Assembly: GCA_037440065.1 (NCBI GenBank) | Contig: JBBIUV010000015.1 | Coordinates: 806,001 to 870,000 of the forward strand | Direction of reading: 5' to 3' | DNA: 64,000 nt | Source of the DNA: UBA1563 sp037440065 | GTDB lineage: Bacteria > Bacteroidota > Ignavibacteria > Ignavibacteriales > Ignavibacteriaceae | The notes under the pieces: generated by a model | Told to the model about the DNA's origin: nothing | The model's input: only the letters and a program-made list of their open reading frames with translations | Database searches by the model: none | Translations under genes and position numbers: made by a program | In this document: in pieces, positions 34,529-44,100 of the stretch | Layout of the letters: every line of letters starts with the position of its first letter | Position numbering within the stretch: the stretch's first letter is position 1

Positions 34529-35992
34529 ATGTTAAAAAAAATAACACTATTTCTACCATATAACGGATTTAGTTATACGCAGAAAACTGTATCATCGTTT
34601 CTTGGTTCGGATTTTGTTGAAGAAATTTATTTACTTACGACTAACAAAGATGTTCCGGAGATTGAAAATTGTACGCTTCTCATTGTTGAAAATCTTTTGG
34701 GAACTAACACTATCAAAGAGATTATTGCAAAGTCGAAAACTGAATTTACCGCATACGTAAAACAAGACACACTCCTTGAACTTGGACAATTTGCTTTAGA
34801 AAGATTTCTTTCCGTTGCAGAAAACACTTCCGCTGGGTTGGTCTATTCTGATTATTACGAAATTAAAAACAATGTGCGAGAACCTCACCCGACAATTGAG
34901 TATCAAGTTGGAAGTTTTCGCGATGATTTTAATTTCGGCTATCTTTACATATTTAATACCGCAACGATTAGAGAATTTAATTTTGATAATAATTTTACTT
35001 TTGGCGGTCTTTATGATTTTCGATTGAAAATTTCACAGAACCATAAAATCATTCGCATAGGGGAATATCTTTATTCTTCCATCGAAACCGACGAACGCAA
35101 ATCGGGTGAAAAATTGTTTGATTATGTCGATCCGCGTAACCGGGCGGCACAGATTGAAATGGAACAGGTTTGTACAAATCATTTAAAAGAAATCGGAGCA
35201 TACCTAAAACCTGAATTTGAAAAAATCAATTTCGAGTCAGGCCCCTTTCAATTTGAAGCTTCAGTAATTATTCCGGTGAAAAATCGCGCAAAGACCATTA
35301 GTGACGCAATTCAATCGGTACTGAACCAAAAAACTAATTTTGCATTTAATCTTTTCGTTGTTGATAATTATTCTGATGATGGCACAACCGAAAAAGTTGA
35401 CGAGTTTGCAAAAAAAGATTCCCGTATCATTCACTTAATTCCTTCAAGAAAAGATTTAGGAATAGGCGGTTGCTGGAACGAAGCGGTGCATCACACGAGT
35501 TGTGGAAAGTTCGCAGTTCAGCTTGATAGCGATGATATGTACAGTGATGAAAATACACTGCAGAAAATTGTGAATAAATTTTACGAAGAAAATGTAGCTG
35601 CAGTTATCGGAAGTTATTTAATGACTAATTTCAAATTAGAACAGCTTCCTCCCGGAGTGATCGATCATAAAGAATGGACTCCGGAGAACGGAAGAAATAA
35701 TGCTTTAAGAATTAACGGACTTGGCGCACCGCGAGCTTTTTACACGCCTGTACTGAGAGAAGTTAAAATTCCAAACGTAAGTTATGGTGAAGATTATTCG
35801 GTTGTTCTAAGCATTTCACGCAATTATCAGATTGGAAGAATTTACGAACCGCTTTATTTCTGCCGCCGTTGGGAGGGAAATACCGATTCAGCGCTTTCAA
35901 TTGTTCAGATGAATAACCACAATTTTTATAAGGATAAAATCAGAACTTTTGAATTGCTTGCAAGGCAGAAGAAAGTTAAAAGTGGAAAGTAA
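34529..35992 (+). CDS. Two-domain family 2-type glycosyltransferase
   Basis: The product has 487 residues. The C-terminal half (from ~residue 248) is a GT-A glycosyltransferase: EASVIIPVKNRAKTISDAIQ, FVVDNYSDDGTTEK, GGCWNEAVHH and the metal-binding DSDD in VQLDSDDMYSDE. The N-terminal half looks like a second, degraded GT-A domain: ITLFLPYNGFSYTQKTVSSF, YVKQDTLLELGQ in place of a DxD motif, and AGLVYSDYYEIK. It has no signal peptide or membrane helix. Its 3' end lies against the DUF4922 gene, indicating a shared pathway. Donor and acceptor are unknown. Confidence 0.87.
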   Translation: MLKKITLFLPYNGFSYTQKTVSSFLGSDFVEEIYLLTTNKDVPEIENCTLLIVENLLGTNTIKEIIAKSKTEFTAYVKQDTLLELGQFALERFLSVAENTSAGLVYSDYYEIKNNVREPHPTIEYQVGSFRDDFNFGYLYIFNTATIREFNFDNNFTFGGLYDFRLKISQNHKIIRIGEYLYSSIETDERKSGEKLFDYVDPRNRAAQIEMEQVCTNHLKEIGAYLKPEFEKINFESGPFQFEASVIIPVKNRAKTISDAIQSVLNQKTNFAFNLFVVDNYSDDGTTEKVDEFAKKDSRIIHLIPSRKDLGIGGCWNEAVHHTSCGKFAVQLDSDDMYSDENTLQKIVNKFYEENVAAVIGSYLMTNFKLEQLPPGVIDHKEWTPENGRNNALRINGLGAPRAFYTPVLREVKIPNVSYGEDYSVVLSISRNYQIGRIYEPLYFCRRWEGNTDSALSIVQMNNHNFYKDKIRTFELLARQKKVKSGK

Positions 35993-35996
35993 AAAT

Positions 35997-37007
35997 TTGA
36001 AAGAGGAAATCAGTTATCATGATGCTGCGAAGACATTAATCCGAGAGCAAAAACTAAACTGGGGACAGTGCAAAAATGGTTATGCAACTCTTGATTCAGT
36101 TCAAGTAAAAACTTTTCAGTTCCAAAATTGCACTATAAAAATTCAATTTAATCCAGGAAGATTGATTTCCACATCTGCCAAAGTTGATATAAAATCCATT
36201 AATGAACGGAAATGTTTTTTATGTAAAACAAATTTACCGAAAGAGCAGTCTACGATTGAGTATAAAGATGATTTTATCATTTTGGTGAATCCCTTCCCAA
36301 TCTTTCCGGAGCATTTTACCCTTCCTTCTTTGCATCACATAAATCAGAATATTGAAAATTCATTTTCGGTGCTGCTAGATTTTAGCAAAGATTTATACCC
36401 AAATTTTACCGTTTTCTACAACGGACCCAGGTGCGGGGCTTCGGCTCCGGATCATCTTCACTTTCAAGCAGGAACAAAAAATTTTATGACAATTGATCAC
36501 GACTATGTTTTGCTTCGTGAAAAAGTTGGAGAAAAATTGTTCTTGAGTAATTCGTTATCTATTGATGCAATTAATGACGATTTAAGAAAAATGGTTTTGA
36601 TTGAGGGGAGTTTGAAATCGGAAGTAGAAAAATCTTTCCAACTTTTTTATTCATCCTATAAAGAAATTACAAGACAAACCGAAGAACCGATGATGAATGT
36701 TATCGGTTCATATCAAAAAGAAAAATGGCAGATAATAATTTTCTTAAGGAAGAAACATCGTCCTGCAGTTTTTTTTGAAGAAGATGAAGCGAAAAAGATT
36801 TTGCTAAGTCCCGCGGCGGTTGATATTGGGGGAGTTTGCATACTTCCGCGGCAAGAAGATTTTGAGAAACTTACTGCAGAAAAATTACAAAGTATTTTTC
36901 ATGAAGTATTTATTGATGAGGAAATTTTCGCAGAATTAAAATTAAAGTTGAGAAACGAGTTTATCCGTTTTACTCATCCTGACTCATCAAATCTGCAACA
37001 AATCTAA
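35997..37007 (+). CDS. DUF4922 protein, GalT/HIT-like nucleotidyltransferase fold
   Basis: A zinc-site-like CFLC (residues ~73-76) is followed by VNPFPIFPEHFTLPSLHHINQ and then SAPDHLHFQAGTKNF, a His-x-His-x-Gln motif as in galactose-1-phosphate uridylyltransferase and nucleotide phosphorylases (His153 and His155 in this numbering). This suggests transfer or phosphorolysis of a nucleotide sugar. Starts are uncertain: TTG 35949, GTG 35982 or TTG 35997; GGAAAG seven bases before 35997 decides, giving 336 residues. It follows the glycosyltransferase, whose donor it may make or recycle. Its last 38 bases overlap the convergent AI-2E-family gene. Confidence 0.75.
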   Translation: MKEEISYHDAAKTLIREQKLNWGQCKNGYATLDSVQVKTFQFQNCTIKIQFNPGRLISTSAKVDIKSINERKCFLCKTNLPKEQSTIEYKDDFIILVNPFPIFPEHFTLPSLHHINQNIENSFSVLLDFSKDLYPNFTVFYNGPRCGASAPDHLHFQAGTKNFMTIDHDYVLLREKVGEKLFLSNSLSIDAINDDLRKMVLIEGSLKSEVEKSFQLFYSSYKEITRQTEEPMMNVIGSYQKEKWQIIIFLRKKHRPAVFFEEDEAKKILLSPAAVDIGGVCILPRQEDFEKLTAEKLQSIFHEVFIDEEIFAELKLKLRNEFIRFTHPDSSNLQQI

Positions 37008-38073
37008 GATTCTGATTTTTTGAATTAGCAATAATTATCTTGATGATTGCCGTAAGTGGAACGGCGAGAAGCATTCCTAAAATTCCCCAGATATATCCCC
37101 AGATAAGCACAGAAAGAAGAATTGCCACCGGATTGAGATTCAACCGCTTTCCGATTAGTTGCGGTTCCAACAAGTTAAAAAAGAGCGTTTGAATTCCAGC
37201 CAATCCACCCGCTACCAAAAATGTGAAACTCCAAGATTCATATTGAATAATAGCCATTAACGTGGGCATGATTAACGCGATTGCCGATCCGATTGAAGGA
37301 ATGAAATTAAGGAAGAATGTGAGAAGTCCCCACATGATCGGAAAATCAATGTTAAGGAGGTAGAGAAAAAATCCGACGAAAACTCCAGCCAAAAGGTTAA
37401 CGGAAATTTTTGAAATTACATACTTCTGAATTTGCTCCGTGATGGTGTTTAATGTTTCCGAAAATTGTTGTTCTTTTTCTTTTTCATCTTCGGCAGAATT
37501 AACAACGGAGTCATGTTTGTTAGTTGAATCAGATTTCTTATTATAATATCTTCTATTGATCGCCGAAAAAATGGATTTATGACCACTGACTATGAAGATG
37601 AAGAAAAAGAGTAGGAATAGAATATTCCCCACAAGACTAAAAACTGAATTAAAAACTCCGCCTGCAAGGTCTTTATAATCAATCTTTGCTAAGATTTTTT
37701 GAATCGAAAAATACCTGAAATAAGGATCGTTAATACCCGCATCAACAGCAGTCTTTCTTACAATTGAATTCAATTTGGTGAAGTAATTTGGCAGGTCGTT
37801 TGAAAGGCGCATTATCAGATCAACAACAAACTTAATAACACCGAACGAAATAAAAGCAATTACGATAATATTTAAAAAGATAATTAACCAAAGAGGAAAT
37901 TTTTTCTCTGTTAAAAAAGTATTAACCGGCGAAAAGAGGATGAAAAGAAAGGAAGCAATAACAAAAGGGAGAAGAATGCTTTGCAGTTCCGAAAGGATGA
38001 CTCCTAAAGCTACAATTCCAATACTAGCTACGAAAAAAAATAGGGTTGAGTCAAGTTCTGATTTTTCTTTCAT
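36970..38073 (-). CDS. AI-2E-family (PerM/TqsA-like) membrane transporter
   Basis: A 367-residue integral membrane protein with about eight helices. The family layout is clear: two N-terminal helices, FGVIKFVVDLIMRLSNDLPNY, a long cytoplasmic loop (residues ~175-210, acidic and lysine-rich), then FLNFIPSIGSAIALIMPTLMA and the C-terminal LLEPQLIGKRLNLNPVAILLSVLIWG. Members export autoinducer-2 or other solutes, or exchange sodium; the substrate is not predictable. A full promoter lies 25 bases upstream. The 3' end overlaps the DUF4922 gene on the other strand. Confidence 0.9.
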   Translation of the reverse strand: MKEKSELDSTLFFFVASIGIVALGVILSELQSILLPFVIASFLFILFSPVNTFLTEKKFPLWLIIFLNIIVIAFISFGVIKFVVDLIMRLSNDLPNYFTKLNSIVRKTAVDAGINDPYFRYFSIQKILAKIDYKDLAGGVFNSVFSLVGNILFLLFFFIFIVSGHKSIFSAINRRYYNKKSDSTNKHDSVVNSAEDEKEKEQQFSETLNTITEQIQKYVISKISVNLLAGVFVGFFLYLLNIDFPIMWGLLTFFLNFIPSIGSAIALIMPTLMAIIQYESWSFTFLVAGGLAGIQTLFFNLLEPQLIGKRLNLNPVAILLSVLIWGYIWGILGMLLAVPLTAIIKIIIANSKNQNLRFVADLMSQDE

Positions 38074-38097
38074 TTACATCTGTTTAATTTTTCACCC

Positions 38098-38127
38098 CAA
38101 AACTATTCATAATTTTGCTTTTATCAA
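38098..38127 (-). promoter_or_regulatory. Bacteroidota-type promoter for the AI-2E-family gene
   Basis: On the minus strand: TTG, 19 bases, TAGTTTTG, ending 25 bases before the start codon at 38073. Confidence 0.75.
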
Positions 38128-38180
38128 TAGATTGACGAAAAATTTCTTCCAATGGGGACAAACCTTTCCGAATTTTCTTT

Positions 38181-38210
38181 TTGACTTTAATTAAATATCG
38201 ATTATTTTTG
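38181..38210 (+). promoter_or_regulatory. Bacteroidota-type promoter for the receptor/sorted-protein/PorV unit
   Basis: TTG (in TTGACTTTAA), 19 bases, TATTTTTG. Transcription would begin near 38217, giving a leader of about 95 bases before the ATG at 38314. A strong GGGAGG ribosome site lies eight bases before that ATG. Confidence 0.8.
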
Positions 38211-38313
38211 ATTTGGTATATAAAATAAAAACGGATGAACCATAAGGCTTTTCATTCCTCTTTAATATAATTAACATTAGTCATCAAGTATGTGAGAGTA
38301 GGGAGGCTTACAC

Positions 38314-41127
38314 ATGAAAATTGATAGAAAATTACTTTTTATTTCGATCTTTTTATTTTCCCTATCCTTTTCTGTTTTTGCACAGACAGGCAAAATTGCC
38401 GGAAGAATTACCGATGCGGCAAACGGCGAAGGCATTCCCTTTGTGAATGTTATCGTTGAGGGAACCACCCAAGGTGCTGCTTCAAATTTAGACGGTGATT
38501 TCAGTATCATCAATCTTAAACCCGGAGTTTACTCCGTTAAAATTAGTGCGATAGGTTACAATTCTGCTACCTATCAGAACATTAATGTTTCAACCGGATT
38601 AACAACTACACTTAATGCAAAATTAAGTTCCAATGCAGTTACTATCTCGCAAGACGTTGTTGTTGTTGCCGAAAGACCAATGGTACAAAAAGATTTAACG
38701 GCTTCAACTTCAATCATGAACGATCAACTCATTTCCGAACTTCCCGTTACTGAAGTTGGGGATCTTCTTCAATTGCAAGCCGGTATTACCAAAGGCGGCG
38801 GCGGAGAACTTCACTTACGCGGTGGAAGAAGCGGACAAATCGCTTTTCAAATAGACGGTGTACCGATTACCGATGCTTACGACGGCAGCAACGTTATCGA
38901 TGTTTCAACCAACTCAATTAAAGAATTACAAGTTGTGTCCGGAGCGTTTAACGCGGAATTCGGGCAGGCAATGTCAGGTATCGTGAATATTGTTACCAAA
39001 GATGGTAATGATAATTTCAGCGGAAGTTTGCAGACTTATATTGGTGATTACGCTTCTACTAAAGAAGATAAATTTTGGAACATCAAAGATATTAACCCTG
39101 CAGCTATCCGTAATTTCGAAGGAAGTTTAAGCGGACCAATTATTCCAGACAACTTATTCTTCTTTGTTAACGGAAGATATTTTTATAATACCGGTTATCT
39201 TTACGGCAAAAGAGATTTTTTGGTAACCGATTACGCCCGTGAAAGAGATGCTTCACAAGGTGGTGGCTTTGTTATTCACAGAGGCGATACTACAAAAGCG
39301 AATGGTGATTTTGTCCCTATGAACACGAATGACCGTGTGTTTGGTCAAGGAAAATTAACCTACCGTTTACCTGGTGGAATTAGATTGAGTTATAATTATA
39401 TTCTTGATAAACAGCAATATCAAGATTATGACGGTAACAATAGACTGACGCCTGATAACAATCTTCATCGATTTAAAAAAGGTTATTCCAACACACTCAG
39501 TCTTAATCACGCACTCTCATCTTCAACATTCTACACATTAAATTTTTCCTATTTCTTTAAAGATTATCGTCATTTCTTATTTGAGAATGTTTTTACCGGA
39601 GATCCGCTACAGCCTACATTCTATGTAGATAACAGCTTTTTGCAAACTCCTCCTTATAGCTTTGCAATAGGTGGGACCAACACAAACAGATTCACTAGAA
39701 ATACATCTACATATTCTGCTAAGTTAGACATGACTTCGCAATTAAATAAAGAAATTTCAGTACAGTTTGGTGGCGAGTATAAAAAACATCGGTTGTATTA
39801 TGAGAATATTAACTTGCAACCACTTCTCGTTAATGGTTCAAAAACTAATCCTTACAATGTTACTATTCCTGCTGCAACATCAACTGATTTCGACCAGTAT
39901 GTAAAAGAACCGACAGAAATCTCAGGTTATGTTCAATCAAAGTTTGAAGCTTTCAACTTGATCTTTAATGCTGGCGTTCGTTTAGATGTATTCGATCCGA
40001 ACAGTTATGTTTTAAGTGATCCTACGGACCCGGATATTAATAATCCAATCAGACCTGAAAACCAATACATTGATGGTAACGGAAACGGTAAGTATGATGC
40101 AGGGGAAACAGTTAAAACATTAGCTGATAGAAAAGCATATTGGTATAAAGACGCCAAAGTGAAATATCAACTCAGCCCAAGATTGGGAATTGCTTTCCCG
40201 ATTACAGACAAGGGAGTAATTCACTTTTCATACGGACATTTTTTCCAACTTCCTTCTTATGAACTCTTATATTCAAATCCCAACTTTAAACTTGGTGATG
40301 GATCAGGCAATCAAGGATTGGTTGGAAACGCTGACCTTAAACCACAAAAAACAGTTAAAGGTGAAATCGGCTTACAGCAGCAGATTGGCGATGATATTGC
40401 AATTGACGTAACCATGTTCTTTGAAGATTTCCGTGATCTTATCGGAACTCAAACAAACGACATCTTGGTATTTGGCGGAGCAAAATCTTACAGTCAGTTT
40501 GCTAATTCTGATTTTGGTTTTTCAAAAGGAATAATTGTTAAATTTGAAAAACGCTTCTTCGGTGGCTTGGCGGTAAACCTTGATTACACTTATGCTGTCA
40601 CAAAAGGAAATGCCTCAAATCCATCAGACGCAAGAAACGCCATTTTAGGCGGAGCTGCGCCGGAAACCTTTATTACTCCTTTAGATTGGGATCAAACCCA
40701 CACACTAAATATCACCGCTGCTTATACAGTGCCTGATAATTACGGATTCTCGTTAATCGGAAACTTCTATTCTGGACAACCTTACACGAGACAGCCAAAT
40801 AAAAATACATTGGTTACACAAAATGCTTTTCCAAAGAACAGCGATAACAAACCAAGTGTTTTTAACATCGATGTAAGAGCATATAAAGATTTCAAGATCG
40901 ATAATTATAAAATATCCGTATTCGTTAAAATTTATAATTTACTGGATCTGGACAATCCCCGTGGAGTTTATGGCGATACCGGCGATCCTTTGTTTACCTT
41001 CGGAAAGTTGGAAGCACAGAAGATCAACCCTGTTCTTTATAGGAACACTTTGGATGATCTTTATACAAATCCAACATTTTTCTCAGAACCGCGAAGAGTC
41101 GAGCTCGGCGCTTCGTTTAACTTTTAA
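38314..41127 (+). CDS. TonB-dependent-receptor-like outer-membrane protein with carboxypeptidase-regulatory-like domain
   Basis: The product has 937 residues. After the signal peptide (ending SFSVFAQ) is a carboxypeptidase-regulatory-like domain (GKIAGRITDAANGEGIPFVN ... TTTLNAKLSS), then a plug (VGDLLQLQAGITKGGGGELH, LRGGRSGQIAFQIDGVPITD, FGQAMSGIVNIVTKDG) and a large barrel ending in RRVELGASFNF. Around residues 586-600 an extracellular-type loop carries DGNGNGKYDAGE, a calcium-loop-like motif. It is the first gene of a three-gene unit with a sorted surface protein (17-base gap) and a PorV-like barrel. No SusD-like lipoprotein is present, so this differs from glycan-utilisation loci. Confidence 0.9.
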   Translation: MKIDRKLLFISIFLFSLSFSVFAQTGKIAGRITDAANGEGIPFVNVIVEGTTQGAASNLDGDFSIINLKPGVYSVKISAIGYNSATYQNINVSTGLTTTLNAKLSSNAVTISQDVVVVAERPMVQKDLTASTSIMNDQLISELPVTEVGDLLQLQAGITKGGGGELHLRGGRSGQIAFQIDGVPITDAYDGSNVIDVSTNSIKELQVVSGAFNAEFGQAMSGIVNIVTKDGNDNFSGSLQTYIGDYASTKEDKFWNIKDINPAAIRNFEGSLSGPIIPDNLFFFVNGRYFYNTGYLYGKRDFLVTDYARERDASQGGGFVIHRGDTTKANGDFVPMNTNDRVFGQGKLTYRLPGGIRLSYNYILDKQQYQDYDGNNRLTPDNNLHRFKKGYSNTLSLNHALSSSTFYTLNFSYFFKDYRHFLFENVFTGDPLQPTFYVDNSFLQTPPYSFAIGGTNTNRFTRNTSTYSAKLDMTSQLNKEISVQFGGEYKKHRLYYENINLQPLLVNGSKTNPYNVTIPAATSTDFDQYVKEPTEISGYVQSKFEAFNLIFNAGVRLDVFDPNSYVLSDPTDPDINNPIRPENQYIDGNGNGKYDAGETVKTLADRKAYWYKDAKVKYQLSPRLGIAFPITDKGVIHFSYGHFFQLPSYELLYSNPNFKLGDGSGNQGLVGNADLKPQKTVKGEIGLQQQIGDDIAIDVTMFFEDFRDLIGTQTNDILVFGGAKSYSQFANSDFGFSKGIIVKFEKRFFGGLAVNLDYTYAVTKGNASNPSDARNAILGGAAPETFITPLDWDQTHTLNITAAYTVPDNYGFSLIGNFYSGQPYTRQPNKNTLVTQNAFPKNSDNKPSVFNIDVRAYKDFKIDNYKISVFVKIYNLLDLDNPRGVYGDTGDPLFTFGKLEAQKINPVLYRNTLDDLYTNPTFFSEPRRVELGASFNF

Positions 41128-41144
41128 TCTTAAGGCTGGTAGAT

Positions 41145-44100
41145 ATGAATAAAAAATATTATATAAATTTATTACTCGTCTTTATTCTTGCGGTCGGCAG
41201 CCTCCTTGCCCAGCGGAGTGATCCAAATTTAAGAAGAGTAGGATTTCATAAAGGAAATAGAGTAGCTATTTCTTTTTACAATGATGGGCAGGTTTCAGGT
41301 TTCAACTCAGGAATCGATATTCGAGGCGAATGGCCCCGCGGTTCGGGTGAAAACTATATTGGAGATTGCATTCCTCTAATTGGATTGGAGTTCATTAATA
41401 CAAAAGCTGAAACTCTTCATTCGGTTACAATTTCCCGTGGTCCTAGAAAAGGGCAAGGGAATGAAAAAAATCCAACGTGGAACTATTTCTGGGGATTTAA
41501 CCCGATGCCTGGATTTAATAATCCTGCATACGAAAGCAAAGTTGCACAAGAAGGAATTGCAATGAGTCATTTGCCAGGCACCTGGCCAATTGGCGGCTGG
41601 CGCGATCATCCAGATTGGACAGATGCGAAAGGAAATTCAGAATGGGATGGATATTTTGGTAGAGGTTTAATTAACGCCGACCAGGAAAGTTATTATTGGG
41701 CTGACGATCAATGGGATGATGAGTTTAACGGTGTTACTGATCAAACTGCACCTGCTACACTTTTTCTTCCTGATGCGAATGACCCGTCCAGGCACGGTAT
41801 GGGATTACAGTTAGCAGTTCGAGGTTTTCAATGGGCGAGTTTCTTAGCAGAAAATACAATTTTCTGGTTGTACGATATTAAAAATGAAGGAACGTATAAC
41901 TTTAAAAAAGCTGATTTTGGAACCGTTGTTGGTACCCTTGCTGGCGGTGACGGTGATAGCGGCGATGATCTCGGTTATTTTGATATTGATAATTGGATAA
42001 CCTATTCTTGGGATAATGACGGCGTTGGAAATCACGGACAAAAAGTTGGTTACGTTGGTTATGCATTCCTTGAATCACCTGGAAATCCTTTTGATGGTAT
42101 TGATAACGACGATGACTCTCCAAATCCAAATGCAAAAATGTTTGTAAAAACAGATTTTGATGAAATTATTTATAAAACCGGTGATGTGGTAATTTTAATT
42201 GATCCGGTAACTTATGAACGTAGTAGACATACAGTTGCAGCTACTTTAGATACCGTCTATTCAATGGGTGTTCGCTTCATTATCAATCCGAACGTTACCA
42301 AATTCCGCGAAGGACAAATTGCTCAACGCGTTCAAGGTGTTGCTCTTCCGGATCCAACTGCTTACGATGGAATAGATAATGACCTCGACGGTTTGATCGA
42401 CGAAAATGAAGCTATCGATTTAGAAACAAGAAGTATCAAAGGTCTTGCTGGACTGCGTTACAAAGATTACAAAAACAATGTTGGAGTTGATGATCCGTTA
42501 ATCGATGAAAAACGAGATAATGCAGCTGGAAATATTGTTACAAGTTACGTTATCGATGCTGACAAAAACGTTACCCTTAAACCGCATTACTTCGGTGATG
42601 AAGATGGTGATTGGGATCCGCTAGTTGATGACGTTGGTTCTGACGGTGTTGGAAAAGATGATGCAAATTATATTAAACCAGATGCTGATGGAACAGAAGG
42701 GAACGGAGTGCCTGACCAAGGTGAACCTAACTTTGGCAAAACTGATCCTGATGAATCCGATCAAATCGGCTTAACAAGTTTTAACTTTTTTAATCAGCCT
42801 GCATCACCTGATTTAAGTGACGACCAATTGGTTTGGACAAGAATGTTCCCGGGAAGATTTGATGTTGTTCCTCCAACTCCAATGGATGGAGACTTTATTT
42901 ATGCTTCCGGTTATTTCCCCCTAAAATCAAATCAAACCGAGAGATTCTCCGTGGCATTACTTTTTGGAGTTGATTATAACGACATTACAAGAAGTAAAAT
43001 CATTGTTCAACAAATTTATAACGCCGGGTATAAATTCCCGCAACCTCCTAGAAAACCGAAAATCACTATTGCACAAGAAGACGGTAACGTTTTAATTTAC
43101 TGGGATGGTGAACCGGTTGAAACCTCAAAGGATTTCATCTCAAAGAAAAGAGATTTCCAGGGTTATAAAATTTACCGTGCTACCGATGCCGGATTTATCG
43201 ATGCGAGAGAAATAACCAGCGCGTTGGGAACTTTAGCATTCGATAAACCAATCGCTCAATATGATCTTGTTGATAGCGTGAAAGGATTTTTCTATCCCTC
43301 AGCTTCATTATTAGAGCAAGTTGGCGGTACAACCTATTATTTAGGAAGCAATACCGGAATTGTAAATAAATTTATCGACTCGACAGTGGTGAGAGGTCAG
43401 ACTTACTACTATGCAGTTTGTGCGTATGATGCAGGCGATTCAAAATTAGATATTTTCCCTTCGGAAAATTCTAAATTCATTGATCGTACTTCTTCAGGAC
43501 AAATTGTTACAGATGAAAATACTGGTTTCATTACACCTGGAGCTCGTCCTTCAGGTTACAAGCCTGCTAAGATAAGCCTGCTTCAAAAGTCGGCTAATTT
43601 TAGAGGAACCGGTTCAATAGAAATTGAAATGGTTGATGACCATGCTGTTCACGCTGTAAATCAGTATCAAATCGTTTTCCAGGATACAGCTTTACAAGGG
43701 TACACCTCAAACTGGTCACTTATTGATTTAGTAAGCCCTGATACTGTTAGAATACCTTCAACAAATGCGATGTACTTAGTTAATCCGGGTCAAACCATCG
43801 CGGTACCAAAAGGAGTTGAAATAGTTGTTAACGGTAACTCGTTAATTACCGATACAACCATTTATGTTGGAACCGTTGATACAGTAATTAATAAGAGTAC
43901 TAAATTCAATGGTGAAACCAAAATTATTCACGGTTTTAGGGTACAGTTATATAATGAAGATGTAATTAAAACCGATACGACTAAATCAGGTTTTTCAGGG
44001 ATTAGTTCAACTACTCCACCTCCATACATTTTTAGAGTATTTCCTCCACCAGCCAGTAAACCTGAAATTGGTGGAATAGCTATGCCATACGACTATCAAT

